Source of the DNA: Jaltomata sinuosa
Taxonomy: Eukaryota; Streptophyta; Magnoliopsida; Solanales; Solanaceae
Assembly: GCA_003996215.1 (NCBI GenBank)
Contig: QJPP01001584.1
Location: 1 to 64,000 of the forward strand
DNA: 64,000 nucleotides
Reading direction: 5' to 3'
Shown here in pieces: positions 1 through 12,805 of the stretch. Position 1 is the stretch's first letter; every line of letters starts with the position of its first letter. Position numbers and translations under genes: made by a program. The notes below the pieces were generated by a model. It ran no database searches. It was not told the origin of the DNA and saw nothing but the letters and a program-made list of their open reading frames with translations.

Positions 1-1400
1 AAGGGGTAAATAAAGTATATCGGCAAATACTACAAGCAACGGAGGAACGAAAGTAGGCGGACATGAATAAAGCGGTCGAGGTCTGTGGTACCAACCTAAT
101 AAACCAACCCAAGGATGCCCATTAATACAATTTTATCCTATATATGCGGAGTCTAGGGAAAATAAACCGTAACCTACCTGTCGTCCGACGACAAGCTTGA
201 ACCTCCCCGAAAAGAAGCTCCGAAATGAAATCAAACTTGAACTCGGGCTTGAATAACTTGACATCGATAATTGATTTTCTTTCGGGAATCAACTACGTTA
301 TCAAAAATATTTCTCCTACCAAATCCCCCTTTTTTTTTAAAACTATTAGTGTAGCACCAAATTTGTAGAAATTACTTTTGGAGATTCTAAGTAAAAAAAA
401 TGTGAAGTGTATTCTTCACATATGAATATATATATAGAAAGAGATATGATCAAGTGTAATATGCTTCCAATAAATAATTAGAAGGCTAATATTAAATGGC
501 AAGTGGCAGCATGCATTTTGGTGTGGCATCCCTTGATTCCACGTGGAATCTTGGTGTCACACCATAATATATTCTTTTCTCGATTATGTATATATTCAGG
601 TATTGCATAGGTTCGTGATAAAATAAATATAACTTTTTAAATATACCATAATTAATAGAAAATTATTTCAAATAAAACCTACTATATCATAATAATAATT
701 TTCAACATAACTAAATTTACTATCTCCATTAAAATATTATAATGTATAAAAACCTTATAAAATAAATACATATACAATTATATCGTAACAAAAATATTTT
801 TCATAAACCTTTAAAATATTTTGAAAAGGTAATAATAATATAATTTTCTACCACCTTCGACTTTTAAATTAAGTATTTTCAAGTATGCACGATTTCGATA
901 CTCAAGAACCTTCTTGGAACCCTCCCTTATGCTTTCTCACTATTTCAGAACTGAAATGGCATTTTAAAACGTGAAGTTGAGGCTTAAATCGATTTTGACC
1001 CGACCCGGTTCGCGACCCGGTTCGCAACCCAGTTTCTGCCAGACAGTACGCGGTAAAATAGTCATAACTTCTTACTCTGAGATCAGTTGGACGTGAGGTT
1101 TTATGTGTTGAAAACTAGACTCGTAGACCTTCGATTTGGTATTTTGGGGGACTTCTAACTCTTTATATATTGGGAGAAAAGCCCTGAGACATTTTACACA
1201 AAGTTCAGAAAATTTATTGAAGATCTTACGATAACTTTTGCCGACTTGCTTGACTTCAAAACTTATAATGTGACCAAACAAATGGACCCGACACCGAAAT
1301 ACTGGTCCTGACGAGCCTTAAGTGACTTGGGGCCGCTACAAACAAGCTGTAACGGTTCAAGGAAAACGTATACGTGGAAATAACCGGAAGGGTCATTACA
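1..1400 (-). repeat. G1 3' LTR, partial
   Basis: Direct repeat of 8398-9783. It ends at 1400 with CA on the plus strand (minus-strand LTR starts TGTAATGACC). A 12-bp tandem duplication near 1005-1030, rich in CCGGTTCGCG words, is present here and absent from the right copy. A 69-codon ORF inside it (1072-1281) is identical in both LTRs but looks fortuitous. Confidence 0.95.
1161..1174 (-). promoter_or_regulatory. TATA-like box in G1 3' LTR
   Basis: On the minus strand this reads CCCAATATATAAAG, a CCAAT-like and TATA-like combination about 230 bp from the U3 start. It is conserved in the other LTR at 9543-9556 and, as CCCAATAAATAAAG, in the G2 LTR near 37470. Promoter function is inferred. 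Confidence 0.45.
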
Positions 1401-1412
1401 TCATCCACTACT
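1401..1412 (-). other. G1 polypurine tract region
   Basis: On the minus strand AGTAGTGGATGA lies directly upstream of the 3' LTR. It is a modest purine-rich primer for plus-strand DNA synthesis. G3 has the same tract at 26454-26465. Just upstream is the conserved gypsy tail encoding a TFEDES-like peptide. Confidence 0.55.
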
Positions 1413-1461
1413 AAAAAGGACTTTCATCCTCGAAAGTCATGGTCAAGGGAGTACCTGAAGG

Positions 1462-4400
1462 CTAAAATAGCTGCAGATACTGATCCCGCATATCTCTCTC
1501 GGTCTCCCAGGTAGACTTCTCAACTGGACGGTGCCTCCACTGAACCATAACAACCGGGATCTCTCAAGACCTCAATCTCTTGACATCTCTGGCCAAAATA
1601 GCTGCCGGCTCCTCAACAAAGGCTAAACCCTCACCCAACTGAACTGAATCCCACTGCAACACATGAGATTCATCTGGGACATACCGACGCAACATCGAAA
1701 CATGAAATACAGGATGTATAGCTGAAAACATCGGAGGCAAGGCTAGCTGATAGGCAACGCTACCAACCCTCTGAAGAATCTCAAACGGCCCAATGACCTA
1801 GGGCGAAGCTTGCCCCGCCTACCAAATCTCATCACGCCCTTCATGGGCGATACACGGAGAAACACCAAGTCACCGACACTAAACTCCAAGGCACAAAGCC
1901 TACGATCAGCATAACTCTTCTGCCTTCTCTGAGCTGCCCGAAGTCTGTCCTGAATCACTCGGACTCGGTCTAAAGAATCTCGAAGCAAATCTGTGCTCTG
2001 TGACCTAGAACTAAAACCATCAAACCAACCTACCGGTGATCTGCAATGCCTACCATACAAAGCCTCAAAAGGTGCCATGCCGGTACTCGAATAGAAGCAG
2101 TTATTATAAGCAAACTCTGCCAAGGGAACAAACTGATCCCATGAACCTCCAAAGTGAAGAACACAGGCCCGAAGCATGTCCTCCAGAATCTGAATGGTCC
2201 TCTCGGATTGGCCATCTGTCTGAGGGTGGAAAGCGGTACTAAGATGAACCTCTGTACCCAAATCTCGCTGAATAGCCCTCCAGAGCTGAGATGTGAACTG
2301 AGTGCCACGGTCTCAAATGATAGAAGATGGGACCCCGTGAAACCGAACAATCTCACGAAGGTAGATCTGAACCGGCAAGAAATGTGCTGACTTAGTCAGC
2401 CTATCAACAATCACCCATATGGAATCAAACCCATGAGAAGTACGAGGCAAACCAACAACAAAGTCCATAGTAATCCCTTCCCACTTCCATTCAGGAATGG
2501 GAAGTCGCTGCATCAAACCATCAGGTCTCATGTGCTCGAACTTAACCTGCTGACATTTCAAGCACTGAGATACGAAATCCGCTATATCCCGCTTCATACC
2601 ACTCTACCAGTAAAGCTGCCTCAAGTCTCTATACATCTTTCCTATGCCAGGGTGAATGGAGTATCTAGTACAATGTGCCTCGTGAAGTATCAACTGAATC
2701 AAATCACTAATCCTCCGAACACAAAGGCGACTATCAAACCTCAGAACCCTATCTGAATCTACAGTAGCCCGACTGGTCTCACCCTGAACAACCCGATCAC
2801 GAAGGTCACACAACTGCTGATCCTCAAACTGATAGCTCTGAATCTGATCAATCAAAGTAGAACGAACCTCAACACTGGCGAGAACTCTGCTAGGATCCGA
2901 CAAGTCAAGCCTAACCAAACGGTTAGCCAAAGACTGGATGTCCAAGGCCAACTGTCGCTCTGAAACTGAAAGAAAAGCTAGGCTACCTATACTCACTGCT
3001 TTCCGACTCAAGGCATCCGCTACCACGTTTGCCTTGCCCGGATGATACAGAATAGTAAAGTCATAGTCCTTCAGTAACTCGACCCATCTCCTCTGTCTCG
3101 AGTTCAACTCTCGCTTACTCGTGATATACTGAAGACTACGGTGATCGGTGAAGATCTCACAGTGAACTCCATATAGGTAATGCCTCCAGATCTTGAGCGC
3201 GAAAACTACCGCCGCTAACTCTAAGTCATGAGTGGGGTAGTTGTGGTCGTGAACCTTCAGCTGCCTTGACGCATATGCTATTACTCGACCCTGCTGCATC
3301 AACACACAACCAAGACTAACCCCAGAAGCATCACAATACACGAAGAAGCTCTGACCCTCAACCGGCAAAGTCAAAACTGGAGCTGAAGTCAATAAGGCCT
3401 TAAGCCTCTGGAAGCTATCCTCACACTGGTCCGACCACTGAAATGGGACATCCTTCCTAGTCAGCATAGTCAAGGGTGCTGCTATGGAAGAAAATCCCTC
3501 AACAAACCGTCGATAGTAACCTGCTAACCCAATAAAGCTGCGGACCTCAGTAGCAGTAGTAAGTCTAGGCCAATCACAAACCGCAAAAATCTTTCCCGGG
3601 TCAACCCTAATCCCATCCTTAGACACCACGTGCCCTAGGAATGCAACTGACTCAAGCCAAAACTCACACTTTGAGAACTTGGCATAAAGCCGATGATCTC
3701 TCAAAGTCTGGAGTATAACCCTCAAGTGCTTCTCATGCTCATCTCTACTACGCGAGGATACTAAGATGTCGTCTATAAAAACTATCACAAATGAGTCCAA
3801 ATACGGGCCAAGAACCATGTGCATCAAGTTCATAAAGGTTGCGGGGGAATTGGTCAACCCAAAAGACATCACCAGGAACTCATAATGGCAATAACATGTC
3901 CTGAATGCTGTCTTAGGGATGTCCTCCGCCCTAATCCTCAACTGATGGTAGCCGAACCTCAAATCAATCTTCGAAAACACGACTGAACCCTGAAGCTGGT
4001 CAAACAAGTCATCAATCCTCATCATCGGACACCTATTCTTCACTGTCACCCTATTCAGCTGCCGATAATCAATACACATGCGCATCGACCCATCCTTCTT
4101 CATCACGAAGAGAACAGGAGCACCCCACGATGACACACTAGGCCTAATAAACCCCTTAGCTAACAGATCCTGGAGCTTCTCCTTAAGCTCCCTCAACTCA
4201 GCAGGAGCCATACGGTAAAGAGAAATAGAAATGGGCCTAGTGCCCGGCTCTAACTCAATAGCAAAATCAATATCTCTCTCAAGTGGAAGGCCTGGAAGGT
4301 CGGTAGGAAACACATCGAGGAAGTCTCTAACCACAAGAACCGACTCAGGAGAAGTAGGGTCAGCACTAACATCTCAGACATATGCTAGATAAGCTAAACA

Positions 4401-4869
4401 CCCGCGGGAAATCAACTTCCTAGCTCGAAGACAAGAGATGATCCCAGATGGTGCATGGCTAACAGAACCCTGCCACACAACCGGGGATACACCGGGCACA
4501 GCTATGGTAATGGTCTTGGCATAACAATCCAAAACCACACGGTGAGGGGATAACCAGTCCATGCCCAGTATCACATCAAAATCTAGCATATCAAGAATCA
4601 TTAAATCACCCTAAGTCTCTGAATCACCAACAGATAACATACAGGATCTCATAATCCGATCCACTACTAAAGAATCTCCTACTGAGGTTGAAACAGAAAT
4701 AGGGACAGATAATGGATCACTAGCCAACCCCAAACAAGGCACAAAGTAGGCAGATACATACGAACAAGTAGATCCAGGATCAAATAAAGCCATAGCAGAC
4801 TGATGGCACACATAAATCGTACCTGTAATCACAGCATCTGAGGCCTCTGCCTCTAGTCTCCTAGGGACC
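1462..4869 (-). pseudogene. pol: G1 pol: protease, RT, RNase H, integrase, chromodomain-like tail
   Basis: Broken polyprotein read from high to low coordinates. The protease has LFDPGST near 4770-4784 and an ILGMDWL core near 4560. RT carries the MRMCIDYRQLN motif and an intact FIDD catalytic box at 3768-3779. RNase H contains YCDAS and TDHRSLQY. Integrase has an HHCC region near 2560-2660, a catalytic DRGTQF and a TDGQSERT stretch near 2210. A chromodomain-like tail (LRSREIPVV, WRHRPVEKSTWE) lies at about 1480-1620. Lesions: TAG at 4611-4613, TGA at 4374-4376, TAG at 2604-2606 (in place of Trp), TGA at 2313-2315, an in-frame loss of about 10-11 codons near 2370 relative to G3, and a one-base deletion near 1797. 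It would act in reverse transcription and chromatin-directed integration; this copy is not functional. Confidence 0.92.
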
Positions 4870-6337
4870 GTGTAAAACTGATGACGACCTCCACCTGCCC
4901 GACCGCTATCCCTACCACCTGCTCTGCCGCGTGGAGCACCACTTCTAATCTGATGACCACCCCCTCTAGCCGGAGGCTGAACTGCTCGTAAAGGATCGGC
5001 CAACTGAATTGTACCCTGCTGAGGGAAATCTCTAGCAAAATGAGCAATCGCACCACAAGTAAAACAAGCCCCTGATGGCCTACTCAGTCGAGATGAACTA
5101 GCAGATCCCGTATGACCACCACGACCTGATGCCCCAAAAACTGTACTCCTCAAAGACTGGCCGCTATAGCCCTGATGGCTGCTCTATCCCTGCTCGAACT
5201 GGGTACTACCGAAAGTCTGAAGGGAAGCCTGAATCGGTCGGCTGGACTGACCCTGGTGATGTTGTGGCTGATAACTCCAGCTCCACTGGCCAGGACCTTT
5301 ACCACCATATCTGGAACCACTATAGACACCCTGATGCCGAGGCCTCTTATCTCTGGACCCCTGATCATGTCACTGTAAGTCCTCCACAGTACGGGCATAG
5401 TCTACAATAGCCTAGAACGACCGACCACTGACAATCAATATCTCAGCTGGCTGCCTGATCTCTGGCCTCAAACCCCATACAAATCTGTGAATTCTATCTG
5501 CCTCGATAGGAATGATCATAGCTCCGAACGGTGCCAGCTGATGAAAATGGGTCTCATACTCTGAGACAGTCGTAGACCCCTGCATAAGGTGAGTAAATTG
5601 CTCCCTGCGACGCTCACGATCACTCTGAGGTAGGAACTTGGCCATAAAGGCCTCATAAAACTCAGACCAGGTCAAAGGAGGTGACGACGGTGGTCTACAA
5701 GCAACCTGGGCCCTCCACCATAACTTCGCTGGGCCCTCTAACTGATATATAGTATAACCAACCCCGTGAGTCTCCAACAAACCCAAATGATACAACATCT
5801 CCTCACAGGTAGTAATAAAGTCATGTGGATCCTGTCCAAAAGTACCAGCAAACCTCGGAGGTGTTAACCTCAAAAACCTACCCAACGCCTTCTGCTCTGA
5901 CTCTGTCATAACTGGGCGAGGAGCAAGAGGCTGTGCAACAGATGGAACCGGAATGACCTCCGCACGGGGAGCCATAGTAGCCGGCTGCACTCCTGAGCTC
6001 TGTGCACCTAGGGCTACCCCCTGAGCGGATGTCTGTGCTACCTCAGAAGGCCGCTCTCCAATCACACCCAAAAGCTGTAATAGTAATCCCCAAATATCTA
6101 GAGACTGAGCTGCGGCTAGAGCTGGCACAGAAGTGGGCACTAGAGCTGGTACTGGAGCTGGCACTGGAGCTGGTACTGGAGCTTGTTGTACCTGGGCTGC
6201 CCCCTGATCCACATGCTGCTCGGGCTCTATCTCCACCCTAGCAGCTCTAGCAGGTGCCACTGATTGAGGGCGTCCTCGACCCTTAGCTGGAGTGGAGGCT
6301 CATCTTCGCGTGATGCCGATGATCTCGTACGAACCAT
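4870..6337 (-). pseudogene. gag: G1 gag
   Basis: The capsid-like gag protein starts at the minus-strand ATG at 6337-6335 (MVRTRS), the start also used by the related G3 copy. An alanine/proline/valine-rich N-terminal region is followed by the chromovirus capsid domain (FAGTFGQDPHDFI, KLWWRAQ, FLPQSDRERRR, WGLRPEIR) at about 5450-5880. One zinc knuckle lies near 5040-5085, CX2CX4H, with the last Cys replaced by Phe (CFTCGAIAHFARDF). Frameshifts occur near 6295 and near 5405. The product normally packages the element RNA. The family assignment is secure; function is lost. Confidence 0.9.
6139..6183 (-). repeat. 12-bp tandem repeat in G1 gag
   Basis: Units of the type ACTGGAGCTGGY on the plus strand encode a run of (A/V)P(A/V)P residues in the gag N-terminal region. 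The slippage-prone repeat differs in copy number from G3 gag. Confidence 0.7.
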
Positions 6338-6534
6338 CTGCGGAAGAATGAGGTAGAACAAATGAGATTTCCAGAAACTTCAAGGGTTCTACGCACGACA
6401 CAGAAGAAATGAAAGAGTTGAATTTCCTAAAATGCCACTGTAGCCTCCCAAAAATTTAGTACGGACGTCTCCGCCCTGATCCGCAGGACTCTACTAGATA
6501 TTGGCTCCTATACCGATGACACCAGTGAACCTAA

Positions 6535-6547
6535 GGCTCTGATACCA
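6535..6547 (-). other. G1 primer-binding site, tRNA-iMet
   Basis: On the minus strand TGGTATCAGAGCC, complementary to the initiator-Met tRNA 3' end, starts three bases inside the 5' LTR. It marks the LTR/internal boundary and confirms the minus orientation. Confidence 0.9.
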
Positions 6548-6550
6548 AGT

Positions 6551-9500
6551 TGTCACGACCTGATTTCTTGGTCATGATGGCACCTACAACCCCCGGTAGG
6601 TGAACCAATCCCCGTAGCCCAGGACAGTTAGTAATGGGCTACTATCTAACAAATAAGGGAACAAGACGAAGATGATAGATAACAGGGATATATATATATA
6701 CATATGCGGAAACTAAACCAAACCCCAAGACCTGGTATCATAGTATAGAGCCAAAACTACATACATGGAGTGCAAACGATCTAAAACAATATATACAGAT
6801 GTCTCTGAATGGTAATAGAGTACATAAAGCAAAAGATAAACTAAATCTAAGCTACGATCGCCAACAGCTTACCCTCAGTCTGAAGTATTCCCCAACAGAT
6901 CTCCAAGCATGAATCACAACAATCTAACGGCGATGGCCCACGCTAGGATCTGCACCCAAAGATGCAGGGTGGTAGGGTGATCACCAAATGTGAAGCATAA
7001 GGTACCCAGTAGGTATCATAGGCCGACTGGGCACATATAAGATAAAAGCGTAGTAACAGACAGAATAAAAGCAAGCAGTCACAGAAATCAATGAAAGGTA
7101 CACAGGAACTAGCCCAGAGGGAAATCAATAGAACCACATGTGAGGCCAGTAAGAAGAATATACACACCATAGGCACAGGTGAAAGTAAGGAATAACACAC
7201 CTGGGGTCCTTGCAATAACAGTGTATACATAATAAGTTTACGAAATGGATGGTATACCGATAACCTCAAGTGTAAGAAGAGGGAAAGAGTAATGATAGAC
7301 ATGCTCAGGGACATGAATCAAACTCAACTAATCATTGCAATCTCAAATCCAAAAACTAACAGTCTAGCAGTAACCAATTTCATACTTAACCGTAGCAGGG
7401 AACAATTCTGTAAGTAAATGGCAAAAGTCTACCTACAGTCCCCCGGCCGCCCATACAACCGAGGAACACAAACAAGTGAAAACAAACCCTCCGGCATCCC
7501 ATACTACCGGAGCGTACAATCAACAAACAACAAACAAGGGTGGATCCTCAAACGATGAATGATATGATTCATGAAGATCTCAAGTGAAATGGTATCTCTG
7601 TATGTACCTCCTCCGGTGCCAATCCGGCCCAGCAGGTAGGTTCCATGGAAGGACACTGCCCATATACCTCTACTCCACCGTATACCCTTCCTCCGGCACA
7701 CGCAGCCCGTAGCCCCTGGCCCGGATGGCAAGGTCCATGGAGGTCCCAGACCCCATACTAAAACTCAGTATCAAAACATGTCGTTCGGAAGCAAGTCCGG
7801 GTTCAACATAGAGACCCAGTCTCGAATATGCATGCCCAGACCCTGTCCAGGACTAAAGTAGAAGGAAAATGTCTCAAAAACCCCTGCAAGGGTGCCCGGG
7901 CATAACCGGGTCTAAACAGTAGAAAGTCATCTTAGGTGCTCGGTCCGACCGAGGCTAAAATCATCTCAAGTAGCAAGAAAACTCAAATAGCACCCCGGCC
8001 CTGCTGAGTCTAGCGTTAATCGTAAAACTGGTGTTTTTAAAATATAATTTTACTTTCTTTTACCCAAGAATATTCACAAGTTAAATCAAACCATTTCCAA
8101 ATTATTTCCATAAAAAACGGGCCCCCCGGGCTATGCAAGGTTTAGAAAATAGTGTCCGTAGGCCGGAAGCCCAAACCGTAGTAAAACATGTATAAAACCC
8201 TTTTATATGCATGAAAATGGTATGATCAAACACAATAGCTGCCCAGCAGCTCACAATCAATCTATCGACCCTGCACGGGCCCACAGCTACTCAGCAAGCA
8301 TAACCAGCCTAGAAGGATAATTCTATGATCGGGACTCGCGGACATTCCCAAAATCCCACCTTCTATGTTCCATAGTCAACAAGGCATCACATGACCACAA
8401 GGGTAAATAAAATATATCAGCAAATACTACAAGCAATGGAGGAACAAAAGTAGGCGGACATGAATAAAGCGGTCGAGGTCTATGGTACCAACCTAATAAA
8501 CCAACCCAAGGATGCCCACTAATACAATTTTATCCTATATATGCGGAGTCTATGGAAAATAAACCGTAACCTACCTGTCGTCCGACGACAAGCTTGAACC
8601 TCCCCGAAAAGAAGCTCCGAAACGAAATCAAACTTGAACTCGGGCTTGAATAACTTGACGTCGATAATTGATTTTCTTTCGGGAATCAACTACGTTATCA
8701 AAAATATTTCTCCTACCAAATCCCCTTTTTTTTAAAACTATTAGTGTAGCACCATATTTGTAGAAATTACTTTTGGAGATGCTAAGTAAAAAAAACGTGA
8801 AGTGTATTCTTCACATATGAATATATATATAGAAAGAGATATGATCAAGTGTAATATGCTACCAATAAATAATTAGAAGGCTAATATTAAATGGCAAGTG
8901 GCAGCATGCATTTTGGTGTGGCATCCCTTGATTCTACGTGGAATCTTGGTGTCACACCATAATATATTCTTTTCTCGATTATGTATATATTCAGGTATTG
9001 CATAGGTTCGTGATAAAATAAATATAACTTTTTAAATATACCATAATTAATAGAAAATTATTTCAAATAAAACCTACTATATCATAATAATAATTTTCAA
9101 CATAACTAAATTTACTATCTCCGTTAAAATATTACAATGTATAAAAACTTTATAAAATAAATACATATACAATTATATCGTAACAAAAATATTTTTCACA
9201 AACCTTTAAAATATTTTGAAAAGGTAATAATAATATAATTTTCTACCACCTTCGACTTTTAAATTAAGTATTTTCAAGTATGCACGATTTCGATACTCAA
9301 GAACCTTCTTGGAACCCTCCCTTATGCTTTCTCACTATTTCAGAACTGAAATGGCATTTTAAAACGTGAAGTTGAGGCTTAAATCGATTTTGACCCGACC
9401 CGGTTCGCAACCCAGTTTCTGCCAGACAGTCCGCGGTAAAATAGTCATAACTTTTTACTCTGAGATCAGTTGGACGTGAGGTTTTATGTGTTGAAAACTA

Positions 9501-9783
9501 GACTCGTAGACCTTCGATTTGGTATTTTGGGGGACTTCTAACTCTTTATATATTGGGAGAAAAGCCCTGAGACATTTTACACAAAGTTCAGAAAATTTAT
9601 TGAAGATCTTACGATAACTTTTGCCGACTTGCTTGACTTCAAAACTTATAATGTGACCAAACAAATGGACCCAACACCGAAATACCGGTCCTGACGAGCC
9701 TTAAGTGACTTGGGGCTGCTACAAACAAGCTCTAATGGTTCAAGGAAAACGTATACGTGGAAATAACCGGAAGGGTCATTACA
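6551..9783 (-). repeat. G1 5' LTR, 3.2 kb
   Basis: Runs from TG at 6551 to CA at 9783 on the plus strand. Its outer 1.39 kb duplicates 1-1400. The remaining part has no second copy in the window but is clearly related to the G3 LTRs (for example a shared TTAGTAATGGGCTAC block). Nothing in it looks like a protein gene; short ORFs here are fortuitous. Confidence 0.92.
9543..9556 (-). promoter_or_regulatory. TATA-like box in G1 5' LTR
   Basis: Minus-strand CCCAATATATAAAG, identical to the copy in the 3' LTR. It sits about 230 bp from the U3 start, so most of the 3.2-kb LTR would be transcribed R/U5. Role inferred. Confidence 0.45.
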
Positions 9784-10426
9784 AAAGAACTTCTATTGGG
9801 GTCATGGGTCTAGGAAAAGTGTTCACAACCTTAATATTCTGTGAATCAGCTTGAATACCAACATCTGATAAAATATGGCCTACAAAAGCCATGGAATGCA
9901 ACAAAAACTCAGACTTTGAGAGCTTAAGCCTTCAACCTCTGATCTCAAAGTACCTGAAGCACGGAGAAAGATGGTCTCTATGCTCAGCCTTTGATCACAA
10001 ATATACCAGAATATCATCAATAAACATAAGGACAAACAAGTCTAAAAATTTCCTGAATATAATATTCATCAGGCTCATAAATATTGCTAGGGAATTCATC
10101 AATCCGAAAGATATCACAAGAAACTCAAAATGGCCATATCTGGTCCTAAAAGTTGTCTTTGGAATACCACTCTCCTAAACACATAATTGATGGTACTTTG
10201 AATGTAAATCAATCTTTAAGAAACATTTTGCACCCTATAGTTAGTCAAATAAGTCATCAATCCTTGCCAGTGGGCATTTGTTCTTAATAGTCACCTTGTT
10301 CAGTTATCGATAATCTACACAATCTCAGTGAGCCATATTTCTATTTCACAAACAATACTGGCGCACCCTAAGGTGAAGCACTATGCTTGATGAAACCTTT
10401 ATCAAGCAAGTCCTTCAGTTGCTTGA
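9784..10426 (-). pseudogene. pol: G2 pol fragment: reverse transcriptase
   Basis: Minus-strand RT remnant running from QLKDLLDKGFIK through VTIKNKCPLARIDDLFD, FRTRYGHFEFLV and an intact FIDDILVY box (10013-10024) to GHILSDVGIQAD and a PRPMTPIEV end. G1 cut it at 9783/9784 and At1 cut it at 10426/10427. Several in-frame stops and small frameshifts show it is older than G1. Its protease-side continuation is the 20617-22717 piece, with a gap of about 70 codons. The chromovirus assignment rests on RT motifs and on the LTR/primer site of the other pieces. Confidence 0.85.
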
Positions 10427-11892
10427 TGACGCTCAAAAGCAGTCTCCCAAAGAAGGTTGTAATGATCGTCATGCAAAACAATAAATAACCCAATGGATGT
10501 CGGGGTCGTATCCATGGAGAATGGTATGATAAATTGCTAATAAATTATTGAATAATAATCACTAAAGTGAGTAAGTGTTCAAGCAAAAAAAAGTAAAATT
10601 AGGGAAAAAGGTTTGGGAATTAACGAATCTTAATTTCAACACGAGGACAACATAAATATGATTTGAAGATCAAGAGAAGGAAGACTACGGTAATGCTTTT
10701 GCTGGGGTTCCATAATGTACTAGGGAATTGATTAATCATGCAAACTTTCAATTAAAAGTACGGGTAGCTTGGTTTGAGCTATATTTGGTAGTTTTTCAAC
10801 CTTTCAAATATATGTATCATGGTCTTTGCTCAAGCACCATAGCTTTACCTTAAACCAACCAATTAATACTTTGATGAATCACACTATTTCTAGATTTGAT
10901 TCTTAGATGGAAATTTCTTTTAATCAAGCTATTTCTAGCCTTGATCTATTGTGGAAATCCCAAATCCCCACTATTAAATTCTTATCCAATTTATGAACTC
11001 CTTTTTCAAACATATACAAAATTAGTAAAACTGAATCAATGTTTGCAACCATCAATTTTATAATTAAACCCTGAAGAATTCAGTAGACACATACTAAATA
11101 ATCAATTATAAGCATAATTAATCGATACCCATACCCAAATTCAAACACCCATCATGCATATACCCCTAGAATAGGATTTAGCTGCTCATATTAAAGGAAT
11201 AAGATAATATACCAAATGGGTTTTCCTAAATTCCATTCATATTATAAGCTAATTTCCAATTCCAAGTTCAAATTCCTTACAAATGGTGTTTTTCAATGAG
11301 GAAGAAGAAAAGATAAAGTTTCCTCTCCATACTCTTCCTTGGGAAAGTAAAAACTGAATTGTATTTTAGGTACACACCCCAAAAAGGGTTTTAGAACCTT
11401 TCCAATTACGACACATGTACTTGGACAAAAGTCCCTTTGGGGCTTGTGCAATTGATGTGCAATGGCACATGCGATCGCACCTTATGGTTTACGGCTAACA
11501 TGTGCCTTCCTTTCCAAGCAATAAAATCCAACCACTTATGTAATGTAAGGTGAGAGGGGGGTGCGATCGCATGTTGCAATGTGTGGCTTGTATGTTGGTA
11601 GTTTCTCAGGCAGTTGTTGATCTTCCTTCTGCAATGGCACCTACATTTTGCAGGTGCCTCTATGCAGCTCGCATGTCAGTCGCACCTCTTGACAGTTTCT
11701 TCCCCTTTTCAATCATGTTCATACTTTTACTTCTTTTTATGCTCTTTGTGTTCAATTCCTTTTCTTTCTTCACTTAACCTAGAATACCTACATTTATGTC
11801 AATAAAGGATATAAGTACCTCTAATTCTCATTAAAACGTGGCAATAATTCATGAATAAAGGCTCAATAAGTTGGTGGATTACCAACTTATCA
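10427..11892 (-). repeat. At1 3' LTR, 1466 bp
   Basis: Starts TGACGCTC at 10427 and ends CA at 11892, where a classic Athila-like purine tract follows. Positions 10427-11045 repeat 20005-20616. At 11460-11700 it holds CG words such as GCGATCGC embedded in AT-rich sequence (U3). The presumed left target-site copy is 10422-10426 (CTTGA); the right partner is deleted. Confidence 0.85.
11458..11700 (-). promoter_or_regulatory. CG-word module in At1 U3
   Basis: Three clusters of GCACATGCGATCGCACC-type words occur in an otherwise CG-poor LTR: near 11464, near 11561 and near 11670-11690. The same vocabulary (CATGTGCGA, TGCGATTCG) returns inside the element at 15790-16110 and 17100-17390. A cis-regulatory role is inferred. 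No convincing TATA box follows it. Confidence 0.4.
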
Positions 11893-11905
11893 AACCCCCA
11901 AAATT
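11893..11905 (-). other. At1 polypurine tract
   Basis: On the minus strand AATTTTGGGGGTT directly precedes the 3' LTR (TGATAAGTTGG). Upstream is the Athila/Tat-typical CTTGAGGACAAGCAA. It sets the exact LTR end and orientation. Confidence 0.8.
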
Positions 11906-12805
11906 GAACTATTGCTTGTCCTCAAGTAAGATACTAACAAGGTAAGGAATGAAATACGTTCTAGAAACACAAGGGTTGTACACAAGATTATCATGACTCT
12001 AAAACCTAAGAAAATAAGAACAAAAGAATCAAAGCAAAAAGACTCAACTACAATGCTCATCTCAAATGGTATCACCATACTTTCAAGGCAAGTGCTCATT
12101 TCAAAACTTCACCGAAAAGGATTTCATATTCTCATTCAAAAGCAAAGGGTTTGTTGTTCAAAGTAAGATTATCAAGATTCTCAAGTTATTGGCATGGACC
12201 TTCAAGGTTTGCCTCGAGATTTGCCACACAACTTGTTTCATTCATTCATTTCAATTGAAATAGAGACTTCATTTTTTGATTCAAGTGTATGATGTCACTC
12301 ACCATAAGAGATAATCCCACTCACACTCATGCACTTCAAATTAGAGGGATTATAAGAGAACACAAAGGCTCTCACTCTCTCAAAGAAGTTTGAGTGCACA
12401 CATATCAAACCATAAGCTTGCCCTTCATGTAATTCACCACTATTATAGAGTTACCAAGCTCGGAATCACTAAGGACTTGAGGGTTATGATGTTGGCTAGG
12501 GTTAAGGTGAGGATTACATTTGGCTCAAGTGACTAAACCTCCCAAATGCTCCTTGTGATCATTCAAAACATCGCTCACATTTTTGAGCTTTAACTTCACC
12601 TTATTTCTCTCTCTCACAACCAAAGTTTCCCTTCAACTTAATCATTTAACATCCTTTTATTACCTTCACTTGGTATCACCAATTTCTTCCTTTCTTTTCA
12701 TTTTGCTCATTTCCTTGGACATTTTGAAGCAATTCTCATCTTAGACATAAGGTGTCACCTTGCATTGAAGTGAATCCCTTTTCTTCTCCAAATTTTGTAC
12801 ATATA

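Larger units (their letters stand above)
1..9783 (-). mobile_element. G1: Ty3/gypsy chromovirus, 3' LTR cut by window edge
   Basis: A minus-strand LTR retrotransposon. Its right (5') LTR is 6551-9783 and its left (3') LTR enters the window as 1-1400, matching 8398-9783 with roughly 27 substitutions plus a 12-bp indel by eye, about 2 percent. Internal order on the minus strand is primer site, gag, protease, RT, RNase H, integrase and chromodomain-like tail, as in Tekay/Del-type chromoviruses. The right end 9783 abuts RT sequence of another chromovirus (G2), so G1 inserted into G2 pol. The candidate target-site copy is 9784-9788 (AAAGA), and its partner lies outside the window. The close LTRs make this the youngest-looking insertion here. 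Confidence 0.93.

Noticed and set aside
2036..2756. Plus-strand ORFs of 68-107 codons over G1 pol
   Set aside because: They are antisense shadows of integrase and RNase H coding sequence.
9455..9664. 69-codon ORF identical at 1072-1281
   Set aside because: It is duplicated only because it lies in both LTRs of G1, overlaps the TATA-like box and shows no domain. The identity reflects young LTRs, not protein selection.
11550..11805. Short overlapping ORFs in At1 LTR
   Set aside because: Hydrophobic reading of AT-rich U3 sequence, two overlapping frames, no counterpart in relatives.
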